A DNA stretch of 64,000 nt. It comes from Hyphomicrobiales bacterium (lineage in GTDB: Bacteria > Pseudomonadota > Alphaproteobacteria > Rhizobiales > Phreatobacteraceae). The notes beneath the pieces were generated by a model. That model was given only the letters and a program-made list of their open reading frames with translations. It was not told where the DNA came from and did no database searches. Numbering within the stretch: position 1 is the stretch's first letter; every line of letters starts with the position of its first letter. Below are positions 35,378 to 42,777 of the stretch, piece by piece. Where the stretch lies: contig JAFKKV010000022.1 of NCBI GenBank assembly GCA_017304475.1, positions 105,251-169,250 of the forward strand, read 5' to 3'. The position numbers were made by a program, and so were the translations under genes.

Positions 35378-35683
35378 GTGGTGGCCCGCATCTACCGACC
35401 CGCCAAGACCGCCATGCAGTCCGGCCAGGCCAAGACCAATGACTGGCGGCTCGATTTCGAGCCGGAGACGCCGCGTCTGGTCGAACCCCTGATGGGCTAT
35501 ACCAGCTCGACCGACATGCGCCAGCAGCTGCGCCTCACCTTCGAGACGAAGGAAGAGGCCATCGCTTATGCCGAGAAGAACGGCCTGGCCTATGAGGTCT
35601 CTGAGGCTGCCGATCCGAAGCGCCGGCTCGCCGCCTATTCCGATAATTTCAAGTTCAATCGCGTCGGCGCCTGGACGCATTGA
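35378..35683 (+). CDS. Complex I accessory subunit, NDUFS4-like (ETC complex I subunit)
   Basis: 101 residues from a GTG with GAGGAGG 7 nt upstream. It has the complete small ETC_C1_NDUFA/NDUFS4-like pattern: ARIYRPAKTAMQSGQAKT, WRLDFEP, then PLMGYTSSTDMRQQLRLTF and NFKFNRVGAWTH at the end. This is an alphaproteobacterial accessory subunit of NADH:ubiquinone oxidoreductase, homologous to the mitochondrial 18-kDa subunit. It sits between two tRNA genes, away from any nuo operon, as is usual. Confidence 0.93.
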   Translation: MVARIYRPAKTAMQSGQAKTNDWRLDFEPETPRLVEPLMGYTSSTDMRQQLRLTFETKEEAIAYAEKNGLAYEVSEAADPKRRLAAYSDNFKFNRVGAWTH

Positions 35684-35773
35684 GCCGGCCAAGACCCGCA
35701 GGAGGCCCGCTCGGGCGATCTTGCCAAGCCGTTTCCGCGGGCCCATAGGGACCGCGTTCGCATGTTGCTATCC

Positions 35774-35850
35774 GGTCCCGTAGCTCAGCTGGATAGAGCG
35801 ACAGCCTTCTAAGCTGTTGGTCGCAGGTTCGAGCCCTGCCGGGATCGCCA
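35774..35850 (+). tRNA. tRNA-Arg (anticodon TCT)
   Basis: 77 nt including an encoded CCA. Acceptor stem GGTCCCG (35774-35780) pairs with CGGGATC (one G-T pair). The D arm is AGCTCAGCTGGATAGAGC, the anticodon loop is CTTCTAA with anticodon TCT, and the T arm is GCAGGTTCGAGCCCTGC. No integrase or duplicated tRNA end is seen nearby. Confidence 0.95.
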
Positions 35851-35976
35851 TTTTTCGACAGATCAGGTCGTCGGATGCGGTGACGACCGCGCCTTCAGCC
35901 GCGGCTAAACCGCCGTCGGGGGCGCCGGGCTGGTTTCGAGACCGTGAGGTGCCCACCGCGCCGGCGGGAGGCGATG

Positions 35977-36732
35977 CTAAGTCCGCGGCGAATAGCCCAG
36001 AACCGTGCTGATGGTGTGGGCCGCCTCGACGACATCCCCCGAAAACTGCTGCAGCTGCTTTCGCTTGACCCGGGTGTCGGGGCCGGACATGCCGATGGCG
36101 CCGACCACTTCGCCCGACCGTCCGAGGATCGCCGCGGCGCAGGCGGCGATGCCCTCGCGCCATTCGCCGTGAGAGACCAGCGCGTAGCCCTGGCGGCGCG
36201 CCAGCTCGACGTCGGCCCGCAGCTCCTCGATCGTCGTGCGCGTGGTGCTGGTGTAGGATTTGAGATGGGGGACGAAGAGCTCCAGGTAGCTGTCCGGCAT
36301 ATGGGCCAGCATGGCCTTGCCGGTCGCCATGGTGAAGGCCGGCGCGCGCATGCCGACGCTGGTATGGGCGCGGATGTGATGCTCGCTCTCGATCTTGTCG
36401 AGATAGATGACATCGGTGCCGCGCAGCACCGAAAGGTGCACGGTCTCGCCGGTGATCGCCGCCAGCTTGGTCATGGCGGGGCGGGCGACCTGAAGAAGGT
36501 CCATCCGCCGCATGACTTCGTTGCCGAGCTCCCAGAGCTTGGTCGTCAGCTCATAGGTGCTGTTGGACGGGATCTGCTGCACATAGCCCGCGGCCTGAAG
36601 GGTCGAGAGCACGCGGTGGACATTGCTTTTCGTGAAATTGAGTTCGGTCGCGAGGTCGGTGATCCCGCGCGGCTTCTCGCTCCGCGCGAGCGTTTCCAGA
36701 AGTTTCAACCCCTTCGTAAAAGCTTTGTCCAT
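35977..36732 (-). CDS. IclR-family transcriptional regulator
   Basis: 251 residues. A winged helix-turn-helix (about 5-65, with GITDLATELNFTKSNVHRVLSTLQAAGYV) precedes an IclR effector domain (about 80-245, with GETVHLSVLRGTDVIYLDK and AACAAAILGRSGEVVGAIGMSG). It lies on the same strand as the SDR and PfkB genes and next to a catabolic locus with three copies of a shared palindrome. I infer that it is the local regulator of those promoters. The effector is unknown. Confidence 0.9.
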   Translation of the reverse strand: MDKAFTKGLKLLETLARSEKPRGITDLATELNFTKSNVHRVLSTLQAAGYVQQIPSNSTYELTTKLWELGNEVMRRMDLLQVARPAMTKLAAITGETVHLSVLRGTDVIYLDKIESEHHIRAHTSVGMRAPAFTMATGKAMLAHMPDSYLELFVPHLKSYTSTTRTTIEELRADVELARRQGYALVSHGEWREGIAACAAAILGRSGEVVGAIGMSGPDTRVKRKQLQQFSGDVVEAAHTISTVLGYSPRT

Positions 36733-36884
36733 GAGATGCGATCGATCTGCCTGTTCGAATGAGGCCGGCCGGACGGCGATGGTTCATTGTTACAGTCTTG
36801 CGCCGGGGGGAACAATTATCCCCAATGAGCACATCAACGAGCACGTCCGCCCGCGGCCCGGTTCCCCATACCGTCGTCGCGGCA

Positions 36885-37631
36885 TCAGCTGTAGAAGATG
36901 CCGCCGTCGACATTCAGCGCCTGGCCGGTGACGAAAGCGGAATCATCGGAGGCGAAGAACGCCACGGGGCCGACGACATCTTCCGGTTGTCCCAGGCGGT
37001 GCAGGTCGGTCACCTTTTCGAAATGGGCCACGCGTTCGGGATCCCGCAGATTGTTCATGCCCATCTCGGTGACGATGATGCCGGGGCAAACCGCGTTGAC
37101 GGTGATGCCGTATTGGCCGAACTCCATCGACGAGACGCGGGTGAAACCGACGACCGCGGATTTCGAGGCGGCATAGTGGGACTGGCCGGGGCCGCCGGTG
37201 CGGGCCGCGAGCGAGGCGATGTTGACGATGCGCCCGTAGCGCCGTTCCTTCAGATGCGGCAACAGGGCCTGGGTCATCTGGAAGACGCCGCGGCCGTTCA
37301 CCGCCATGGTCTGGTCCCAGATCTCCGGGGTCAGATCCTCGATCATGGCGATCCGCAGGATGCCGGCATTGTTGACGAGCACGTCGACATGGCCGAGCCC
37401 GCTGACGGCCTCCGCCGCCACCCCGCGGCAATCGTCCAGCTTGCTGACATCGCCGAGAATGGTCACGCATCGGCGGCCGAGCCCGCGCACCTCCTCGGCT
37501 GTCTGCTTGAGGGCTGCGTCCTGGGCGGCGATGTCGTTCAGCGCGAGGTCATAGTCCCGGCCGGCGAGCCCGAGCGCGATCGCCCGGCCGATGCCGCGGC
37601 TTGCTCCGGTGATAATGGCGTGTCTCGTCAT
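36885..37631 (-). CDS. Short-chain dehydrogenase/reductase (FabG-like)
   Basis: 248 residues, classical SDR. The cofactor site is TGASRGIGRAIAL (8-20), NNAG follows at about 90, the catalytic Tyr-x3-Lys is YAASKSAVVGF (about 156-160), and PG motif VCPGIIVTEM follows. An Arg after the Gly-rich loop suggests NADP(H). It probably oxidises a hydroxyl or reduces a keto group of the compound degraded here. It is downstream of the PfkB gene (112 bp) and upstream of the IclR gene. Confidence 0.9.
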   Translation of the reverse strand: MTRHAIITGASRGIGRAIALGLAGRDYDLALNDIAAQDAALKQTAEEVRGLGRRCVTILGDVSKLDDCRGVAAEAVSGLGHVDVLVNNAGILRIAMIEDLTPEIWDQTMAVNGRGVFQMTQALLPHLKERRYGRIVNIASLAARTGGPGQSHYAASKSAVVGFTRVSSMEFGQYGITVNAVCPGIIVTEMGMNNLRDPERVAHFEKVTDLHRLGQPEDVVGPVAFFASDDSAFVTGQALNVDGGIFYS

Positions 37632-37743
37632 GTCCTGATGGCTCCAACTGTGATGGAGAAGATGATGAAGGGGCCTTGGCGCCGGCGCCTCGGCCCGGGC
37701 CGGGCAAAGCTGGTCGCGGCCAGACGCGTCACGTTCTGGCGCC

Positions 37744-38703
37744 TCACGTCCTGGCGCCGCGCACCGGCAAGCTGTTCATGGCCTGGACCGTAGCGTCGAA
37801 GGAGGTCACGTTCGCACCGGAGCCCAGCCCCGTCGCGACCAGGGCCGCGGTCGCGGTCGCCAGCCTTGCACAGGCAACGAGGTCCCATCCCCGGGCAAGG
37901 CCGGCGATGAACCCGCCGGAATAGGCGTCGCCGCAGCCCGTCGTATCGCGTACCGCGATCTCGAAGGCCGGCATGACGAATTGCTGCCCGTCGCGGGTCA
38001 TCACGAAGGAGCCCTCGGCGCCCATCGAGATGGCGCAGGCCCCGGCGCCTTTTGCGATGAAGAACCGCGCGCAGTCCGCCGGGTCGGCCGTGCCGACCAT
38101 GGCATGGGTTTCCTCGATGCTGGGCATGAAGAAGTCGACATGCGGCAGCAGGGGCTCGAGCAGGCCGAGAGCTTCCTTGCCCGCCTGGATCAGGTCGAGC
38201 GTGGTGATGCAGCCGGCCGATTTGGCCGCCGAGAGGAGGGCGGCCGTCGGCGGGCCGTCCATTGCCGGCAGCGAGCCGACGCCGCCGAAATGCAGGACCT
38301 TGGCCTGGCAGGCCCGCTCCTGCGCGGCCGGCGATATGTGCCATTGGCGCGAGGCACCCTTGGCATGCAAGGCCGGGCGCGAGCCGTCGGGTCGGATCGG
38401 CAGGATGGTGGCGGAGGTCGGACAATCGGCAATGCGCTCCATGACCGAGACATCGATGCCGTCGCGTTGCAGGGCGCCCAGCAGCCAATCCGCCTTCTCG
38501 TCCGAGCCGACGGCGCCGACGGCCAGCGTCTTCAGGCCGAGGCGGCCGCAGGGCAGGGCGGTGCCGCCGGCCGTGCCGGCGACGGTCAGCCGGATCTCGT
38601 CGATGAAATAGCGTGTGCCGCCGGGAGGAATGTCGGTGACCGGCACGCCGAGAATGTCGAGGATGTAGGAGCCGCAGACGCTGACGTCGTAATCTCTGGC
38701 CAT
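37744..38703 (-). CDS. PfkB-family carbohydrate kinase
   Basis: 319 residues from the ATG at 38703; a GTG at 38718 is also in frame. Ribokinase-like fold: GGTALPCGRLGLKTLAVGAVG (family motif 1) near residue 42, and DTTGCGDAYSGGFIAG (motif 2, about 247-262) with the catalytic Asp. It phosphorylates a sugar or sugar-like alcohol with ATP. With the class II aldolase at 42029, it suggests a kinase-aldolase route. Its promoter region (38704-39169) carries a copy of the shared palindrome. Confidence 0.88.
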   Translation of the reverse strand: MARDYDVSVCGSYILDILGVPVTDIPPGGTRYFIDEIRLTVAGTAGGTALPCGRLGLKTLAVGAVGSDEKADWLLGALQRDGIDVSVMERIADCPTSATILPIRPDGSRPALHAKGASRQWHISPAAQERACQAKVLHFGGVGSLPAMDGPPTAALLSAAKSAGCITTLDLIQAGKEALGLLEPLLPHVDFFMPSIEETHAMVGTADPADCARFFIAKGAGACAISMGAEGSFVMTRDGQQFVMPAFEIAVRDTTGCGDAYSGGFIAGLARGWDLVACARLATATAALVATGLGSGANVTSFDATVQAMNSLPVRGART

Positions 38704-38910
38704 AAGGCGGTCTTTCACTTGCTTGGCGGGTCGACCGCGACGCCGATGGCGTCCGTCCGCCCTTTCATCCGAGGCATGGTTCGAGGCTGTTGGGGGCTGC
38801 GGTTGCCGCGCCGGTGGCGTCGTCGCTCAGGTCGGGGCGTCGGCTCCGCCCAGGGGCGGCCAGGTCAGCGCCATCATGCCTCCGCAAGCCGCCACCACGT
38901 CCTCCCTGTG

Positions 38911-38925
38911 TTCTATATTGTAGAA
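38911..38925. promoter_or_regulatory. Shared palindromic operator, copy 1 (PfkB side)
   Basis: TTCTATATTGTAGAA: half-sites TTCTA and TAGAA around a 5-bp centre. It is about 210 bp upstream of the PfkB start. A second small palindrome, GAATGATATTC (38923-38933), overlaps its right end. Copies with the same half-sites and near-identical centres lie at 39088 and 50170. The 466-bp region 38704-39169 holds no clear gene. Confidence 0.7.
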
Positions 38926-39087
38926 TGATATTCTGTATTCATCGTCAGATGGCGCCTTTGGCTTGTCAAGGCGTTTTGGTCCCGGCCGATGGTTCCGTCC
39001 TTCGCTGCGGGCTCGCTGGCGCCCACCGAACCCAAAACCGGATTGACAAGGCCGATCCCCAACGAATACGCTAATTTCAGAATTGTG

Positions 39088-39102
39088 TTCTACATTGTAG
39101 AA
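39088..39102. promoter_or_regulatory. Shared palindromic operator, copy 2 (CoA-transferase side)
   Basis: TTCTACATTGTAGAA, differing from copy 1 by one centre base. It is 67 bp upstream of the CoA-transferase alpha start, flanked by GAATTGTG and ACATTC. Its place fits control of the rightward catabolic operon. Confidence 0.72.
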
Positions 39103-39169
39103 CATTCGCCAGGTTCGCCCGTGCCCATCGACAGGATGCATGGGACGGCCGGCAGTCAGGGAGGCGAAT

Positions 39170-39979
39170 GTGCTGTCCGATCTTCGGACGATGGCGGGGC
39201 GGATCAAGGCAGGCATGCGCGTCGCGCTGCCGGTCGATTATGCCGGCGTCTCCATGGCCATGACCGGCGCGATGATCGCGCAGGGCGCCGGCGAGCTTCA
39301 CCTCGTCTGCGTGCCGACCGGTGGCCTGCAGGTCGATCAGCTGGTCGGGGCCGGCCTCGTCGCCTGCGTCGAGACCAGCGCCGTGTCGCTTGGCGAGGCC
39401 GGGGGAGCGCCGCGCTTCAACCAGGCGGTCAGGGACGGTGCGATCAGGCTCATGGACGCGACATGTCCGGCCATTCATGCCGGCCTGATGGCGGCGCAGA
39501 AGGGCGTCCCCTTCGTGCCGATGCGTGGCCTGATCGGCACGGATGTGCTGCGTTACCGCCCGGACTGGCGGGTGCTGGACAATCCCTTCGCCGATCAGCC
39601 GGATCCGATCGTCCTGATCCCGGCGATCAGGCCCGACATCGCCGTGTTCCATGCGCCGATGGCCGACAGAGCAGGCAATGTCTGGGTCGGTCGCCGTCGG
39701 GAGCTGGTCGCGATGGCCTATGCCTCCGTCGAGACGCTGGTGACGGTCGAGCGCATCGTCGAGGACAATCTCCTTGCCAATGAGATGAGCGCCGCCGGCA
39801 CGCTTCCCGCACTCTATGTGAGCGCGATCGCCGAGGCCCCGCGCGGCGCCAGGCCCTATGGCCTGTGGGGCGAATATGCCGCCGAGACGGCCGAGATCCA
39901 GCGCTATGCGCGCGCCGCCAAGACCCGGGAAGGGTTCCTGGACTACATGGCCGGCCTGAGCCTGGAGGCCGCGCAATGA
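39170..39979 (+). CDS. CoA-transferase alpha subunit (family I, GctA-like)
   Basis: 269 residues from the GTG at 39170, preceded by GGGAGG. It has a family I CoA-transferase alpha fold: KAGMRVALPVDYAGVSMAMTG near the N-terminus, then VCVPTGGLQVDQLVGAG, and a C-terminal LANEMSAAGTLPALYVSAIAE. With the next gene it should form the alpha/beta pair that moves CoA between acyl carboxylates. It starts an operon of six genes with 4-bp to 74-bp gaps. The acyl substrate is not known. Confidence 0.85.
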   Translation: MLSDLRTMAGRIKAGMRVALPVDYAGVSMAMTGAMIAQGAGELHLVCVPTGGLQVDQLVGAGLVACVETSAVSLGEAGGAPRFNQAVRDGAIRLMDATCPAIHAGLMAAQKGVPFVPMRGLIGTDVLRYRPDWRVLDNPFADQPDPIVLIPAIRPDIAVFHAPMADRAGNVWVGRRRELVAMAYASVETLVTVERIVEDNLLANEMSAAGTLPALYVSAIAEAPRGARPYGLWGEYAAETAEIQRYARAAKTREGFLDYMAGLSLEAAQ

Positions 39980-40752
39980 CCGATGTCCTTCCGCGCGAAG
40001 TGCTGATCCATACCATTGCCCGCCTGCTGGACGGGGTTCGCCATGTGGCGGTCGGTGCCTCCTCGCCGATCCCGGCCGCCGGCGCGATGCTGCTGCGCGC
40101 GTTGAAGGAACGGGCGGAGGCAGCGCCGGTGCGCATCTCCATCCTCGGTTCGGTCGAGCACAATTTCTTCACCAACGGCTCGGCCGAGCTGTTCGACTGT
40201 GCGGCCCAGGGCCGCATCGACGCCTTCTTTCTCGGCGGCGGCCAGATCGACGGGCAGGGCAATGTCAACCTGGTCGGCGCCGGCGACTATCCGCGATCGG
40301 CGCCGCGCTGGCCGGGCTCCTTCGGCGCGGCCTATCTCTATTTCGTCGTGCCGCGCGTCATCCTGTTCCGCGAGGAGCACACGCCGCGCGTCTTCGTCGA
40401 GAAGGTGGACTTCATCAGCGCGCCCGGCACCAGCGAGCCGCATGTCCACCGGCCGGGCGGACCGGCCGCCCTGCTGACGAGCAAGGGCCTGTTCAGCTTC
40501 GACAAGAGCCGGCCCGGCTTCGCCCTCGAGAGCATCCATCCCGGCCATGATCTCGCTGGCATCCAGGCGGCCACTGGCTTTGCCTTTGCCCATGCCGCCG
40601 AACCCCGCCGCACCGCGCTGCCGTCAGCGGAAACGCTCGCCTTGCTGCGCGGTCGGGTTCTCGACGAACTGTCCGAAACCTATCCGGAATTCGCTGACCA
40701 GATGCGTCGCGATCTTCTCGGCCAGGTTCATGCCGAGGCCTCGGCCTCCTGA
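39976..40752 (+). CDS. CoA-transferase beta subunit (family I, GctB-like)
   Basis: 258 residues; the ATG overlaps the alpha stop (ATGA). Family I beta landmarks are ASSPIPAAGAMLLRA, ILGSVEHNFFTNGSAELFD with the region of the catalytic Glu, and FFLGGGQIDGQGNVNLVGAGDY. It works as a complex with the alpha subunit. The close pattern is to glutaconate- and IpdB-type transferases. A catalytic Glu sits in LGSVEHNF. Confidence 0.85.
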   Translation: MTDVLPREVLIHTIARLLDGVRHVAVGASSPIPAAGAMLLRALKERAEAAPVRISILGSVEHNFFTNGSAELFDCAAQGRIDAFFLGGGQIDGQGNVNLVGAGDYPRSAPRWPGSFGAAYLYFVVPRVILFREEHTPRVFVEKVDFISAPGTSEPHVHRPGGPAALLTSKGLFSFDKSRPGFALESIHPGHDLAGIQAATGFAFAHAAEPRRTALPSAETLALLRGRVLDELSETYPEFADQMRRDLLGQVHAEASAS

Positions 40753-40761
40753 ACGAATGCG

Positions 40762-41979
40762 GTGAAGCAGATGATGCCAGACAGTGCCGGCTCGCTCTCT
40801 AATCTCAAGGTCATCGACGCGAGCCGCGTGCTCGGTGGCCCCTATGCGGGCCAGATCCTCGGGGATCACGGCGCCGACGTCATCAAGATCGAGCCACCCG
40901 AGGGGGACGAGACGCGCGGCTGGGGGCCGCCCTTCCTGGAGGGCACGGCGAGCTATTTCCTGGGCCTCAACCGCAACAAGCGGGGCATGGCGCTGGACCT
41001 CTCGGCGCCGGCCGGCCGCGAGCTGCTTCTCAAGCTGCTCGAGACCGCCGATGTCTTCATCGAGAACTTCAAGACCGGCACGCTCGATCGCTGGGGCCTG
41101 ACGCGCGAGGAGCTCGAGCGCCGCTTTCCGCGTCTTGTCCATTGCCGCGTCTCCGGCTTCGGCGCCGACGGGCCGCTCGGTGGCCTGCCGGGTTATGACG
41201 CGGCCATCCAGGCCTCGGCCGGCATCATGAGCGTCAATGGCGAACGCGGCGGCGCGCCGCTGCGCGTCGGCCTACCTGTTATCGACATGGTCACCGGCCT
41301 CAACGCGGTCATCGGCATCCTGATGGCGCTGAACGAAAGGGTGAGCAGCGGCAAGGGGCAGTTCGTCGAGGCGACGCTTTACGACTGCGGCGTCTCCCTG
41401 CTGCATCCGCACCTGCCGAACTATTACCTGTCGGGCAAGGTCGCCGGCCGTTCGGGCAATGCCCATCCCAATATCTGCCCCTATGACACCTTCGCCACCG
41501 CCACCGACCCGATCTTCCTGGCAGTCGGCAACAACCGGCAATTCGCCACGCTGTGCAAGGTCATCGGCGCGCCCGGCCTGCCGGACGATCCGCGATTTGC
41601 CAGCAATGGCGAGCGCAACAAGCATAACGATGCCCTGAAGGTGGAGCTGGAAAAGGCTCTCGCCGCTTTCGAATGCAATGCGCTGGCCGACCAGCTGATC
41701 AAGGCGGGCGTGCCCTGCGGCGCGGTGCGTTCCATCGACCAGGTGGTGGCCGATCCGCACACCCTGCACCGCGAAATGGTGGTCGATATCGGCGCCTATC
41801 GCGGCACCGGCAGCCCGATCAAGCTGTCGCGCACGCCCGCCTCCTATCGCATGGCGCCGCCGCATTTCGCGGAGCATACGGCCGACGTCCTGGACGAGTT
41901 TGCCCTCGACCGGGAGCCCTACCAGGAGGTCCTGCCAGGCCTTGACGGCGAGGACCGGGCCAAGACCAGGACCGCCTGA
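40762..41979 (+). CDS. CaiB/BaiF-type (family III) CoA-transferase
   Basis: 405 residues from a GTG at 40762 (ATG codons follow at 40771 and 40774). Family III landmarks are VIDASRVLGGPYAGQILGDHGADVIKIE, FLGLNRNKRGMALDL, FIENFKTGTLDRWGL, and the catalytic Asp region in PGYDAAIQASAG. It exchanges CoA between carboxylic acids with an aspartyl-CoA intermediate. Two different CoA-transferases in one operon suggest that a carboxylate is activated by one and a product is recycled by the other. Confidence 0.9.
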   Translation: MKQMMPDSAGSLSNLKVIDASRVLGGPYAGQILGDHGADVIKIEPPEGDETRGWGPPFLEGTASYFLGLNRNKRGMALDLSAPAGRELLLKLLETADVFIENFKTGTLDRWGLTREELERRFPRLVHCRVSGFGADGPLGGLPGYDAAIQASAGIMSVNGERGGAPLRVGLPVIDMVTGLNAVIGILMALNERVSSGKGQFVEATLYDCGVSLLHPHLPNYYLSGKVAGRSGNAHPNICPYDTFATATDPIFLAVGNNRQFATLCKVIGAPGLPDDPRFASNGERNKHNDALKVELEKALAAFECNALADQLIKAGVPCGAVRSIDQVVADPHTLHREMVVDIGAYRGTGSPIKLSRTPASYRMAPPHFAEHTADVLDEFALDREPYQEVLPGLDGEDRAKTRTA

Positions 41980-42028
41980 GGCCACGCATGGCGCTGGCCC
42001 CTGCCTTCAGGGGAGCCGGAGGAAACGG

Positions 42029-42703
42029 ATGACCGACGAACACGCGCTCCGCACGGAGCTGATCGAAGCCTGCCGCAGCATGAACCGGCTGGGCATCAAC
42101 AAGGGGACATCGGGCAATATCAGCGTGCGCCACGGCGACGGCCTGCTGATCTCGCCGACCGGCATCGCCTATGACAAGCTGGTGCCCGAACACGTCGTGG
42201 CGATGAACTGGGACGGCAGCTATTCCGGCGACGTCCTGCCCTCGAGCGAATGGCGCTTCCATCGCGACATCCTGCGCGCCCGGCCCGATCTCGGCGCCGT
42301 CGTCCATACCCATTCGACCCATGCGACCTCGGTCTCGATCCTCGGGCGCGACATTCCGGCGATCCACTATGCCATCGCCGCGGCCGGCGGCCCGAATATC
42401 CGCTGCGCGCCCTATGAGATCTTCGGCTCGCAGGAGTTGGCGGATGGAGTCGTCAAGGCGCTGGACGGGCGCCGCGCCTGCCTGATGGCCCACCATGGGG
42501 TGATCGCCGCCCATGTTTCGATCGCCCGTGCCCTGGCACTGGCGGTGACGGTCGAGGAACTGGCGCAGCAATATCTGCTGTGCCTGCCGTTCGGCGAGCC
42601 GCCGGTCCTCTCGGACCGGCAGGTCGCCGCGGTGCTGGAGAAGTTCAAGACCTATGGCCAGCAGGCCGCGCCGTCGCCCGATCGGCTGCGCCAGGCGTCT
42701 TGA
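42029..42703 (+). CDS. Class II aldolase/adducin-family protein (FucA-like)
   Basis: 224 residues. Zn-binding His residues lie in VHTHSTHATS (about 92-101) and in MAHHGVIAA (about 152-160); the phosphate-binding GTSGNISVRHGDGLLISPTGIAY is near the N-terminus. It resembles L-fuculose-phosphate aldolases, which cleave ketose-phosphates to DHAP and an aldehyde. With the PfkB kinase this points to cleavage of a phosphorylated polyol-like intermediate. It lies 49 bp after the CaiB gene. Confidence 0.9.
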   Translation: MTDEHALRTELIEACRSMNRLGINKGTSGNISVRHGDGLLISPTGIAYDKLVPEHVVAMNWDGSYSGDVLPSSEWRFHRDILRARPDLGAVVHTHSTHATSVSILGRDIPAIHYAIAAAGGPNIRCAPYEIFGSQELADGVVKALDGRRACLMAHHGVIAAHVSIARALALAVTVEELAQQYLLCLPFGEPPVLSDRQVAAVLEKFKTYGQQAAPSPDRLRQAS

Positions 42704-42777
42704 CCCGCGCCGGATGCGGCGAGAGACGTCCGGCTCGGTGTCGATCCGGCGGGGTGGCACGGCGAGCGAGAAAGGGA

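Noticed and set aside
35273..35850. tRNA genes as an integration site for a genomic island
   Set aside because: No integrase, no repeated tRNA 3' end downstream, and housekeeping genes on both sides.
38827..38877. 16-residue leader peptide upstream of the PfkB gene (minus strand, MMALTW start)
   Set aside because: A GGAGG lies before it, but it has no attenuator-like hairpin, no codon run for one amino acid and no support beyond length. It is likely chance.
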